This document shows positions 63,734-64,000 of a stretch of 64,000 nt of DNA, in pieces. The notes below the pieces were generated by a model. It was not told the DNA's origin. It saw only the letters and a program-made list of their open reading frames with translations, and searched no databases. The DNA is taken from positions 992,001 to 1,056,000 of the forward strand of contig NZ_CP118607.1 of the NCBI RefSeq assembly GCF_028898945.1. The letters run 5' to 3'. Numbering within the stretch: the first letter of the stretch is position 1; the number at the start of each line of letters is the position of its first letter. The translations under genes and the position numbers were made by a program. This DNA comes from Pseudomonas sp. PSKL.D1 (lineage in GTDB: Bacteria > Pseudomonadota > Gammaproteobacteria > Pseudomonadales > Pseudomonadaceae).

Positions 63734-64000
63734 CTAACCGCTGTGCTCCATTGGGCGCCAGCCATGGCGCATCATATCCACACGATTATTGGTTACATTC
63801 ACGCCCTCCGCACGTAGCCTCGCACGTTGTTCATCTCCCGACGGCGTACCCAGCGCCAGGCTCAGGCGACCGCCTGCCCCCAGTACGCGATGCCATGGTA
63901 GACGGGTATCGCCCGGTAACTGGCTCAACGTGCGGCCAACCCAGCGTGCTGCCCGGCCAAGGCCAGCCAGTTCAGCGAGTTGGCCGTAGCTCACAACTTT
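63734..64000 (-). CDS. Alkyltransferase-like (ATL) protein, 5' end beyond window
   Basis: The last 88 residues are visible (KVVSYGQLAELAG, then RWVGRTL and LPWHRVLG). The fold is that of O6-alkylguanine-DNA alkyltransferase, with the recognition helix and the arginine finger, but the acceptor cysteine of PCHRV is tryptophan (PWHRV). Such ATL proteins bind alkylated guanine and flag it for nucleotide excision repair instead of removing the alkyl group. The start lies outside the window. Confidence 0.88.
   Translation of the reverse strand, partial: KVVSYGQLAELAGLGRAARWVGRTLSQLPGDTRLPWHRVLGAGGRLSLALGTPSGDEQRARLRAEGVNVTNNRVDMMRHGWRPMEHSG

Overview
The window reads as chromosome of a fluorescent Pseudomonas of the P. 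putida group. The evidence is high GC with G/C-rich third codon positions, many REP palindromes of the type TGTAGGAGCGG...CCGCTCCTACA between genes, a methionine gamma-lyase nearly identical in plan to the P. putida enzyme, and a gene order (aap, algW, cysD-cysNC, mde, trpS, zapE, rplM-rpsI, petABC, sspAB, the rsmI/lpoA cluster, rnpB, the dcw cluster, secA, argJ, ampG) that I recall from P. putida. All functions are inferred from sequence reading; no search was run.

Layout. 1-2.3 kb: end of an amino acid ABC transporter operon (aapQ partial, aapM, aapP). 2.4-7.6 kb: periplasmic protease AlgW facing a Nif3-like protein, then the sulfate activation genes cysD and cysNC. 7.7-14.7 kb is the accessory part. 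It holds an unknown 219-residue protein and, all on the minus strand, an S-type pyocin locus: a pyocin gene broken by a one-base excess in a G6 run, its HNH DNase end, an E9-type immunity gene, an orphan and apparently catalytically degenerate second nuclease module, a second immunity gene and a small lipoprotein gene. The divergent mdeR/mdeA pair follows, then a paralogue of the small lipoprotein, a third degenerate copy, and an AT-rich stretch without a clear gene. 14.7-30 kb: housekeeping genes (zapG, hydrolase, trpS, zapE, a GlxA-type regulator, an aldo/keto reductase, rplM-rpsI, petABC, sspAB, a YgdI-type lipoprotein, dolP, diaA/gmhA, yraN, lpoA).

30-49.5 kb: rsmI, the RNase P RNA gene, and a complete division and cell wall cluster mraZ-rsmH-ftsL-ftsI-murE-murF-mraY-murD-ftsW-murG-murC-ddlB-ftsQ-ftsA-ftsZ followed by lpxC. 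The genes are so tightly packed that most starts overlap the preceding stop. A sigma70-like promoter and three MraZ boxes with 5-nt spacing precede mraZ. 49.5-64 kb: dciA, secA, argJ, a Nudix/ThiE-like fusion, a minus-strand group of reductase (panE), sensor kinase and PduO-type adenosyltransferase, yajQ, an MscS-type channel, an MFS exporter gene broken by a 5-bp tandem duplication, ampG, and the end of an alkyltransferase-like (ATL) gene.

The most interesting part is 8.5-14.2 kb: a bacteriocin locus with a homopolymer frameshift, an extra toxin/immunity module, and a family of very small lipoproteins (motif D-PYKQGCER), one of which is translationally coupled to the second immunity gene.
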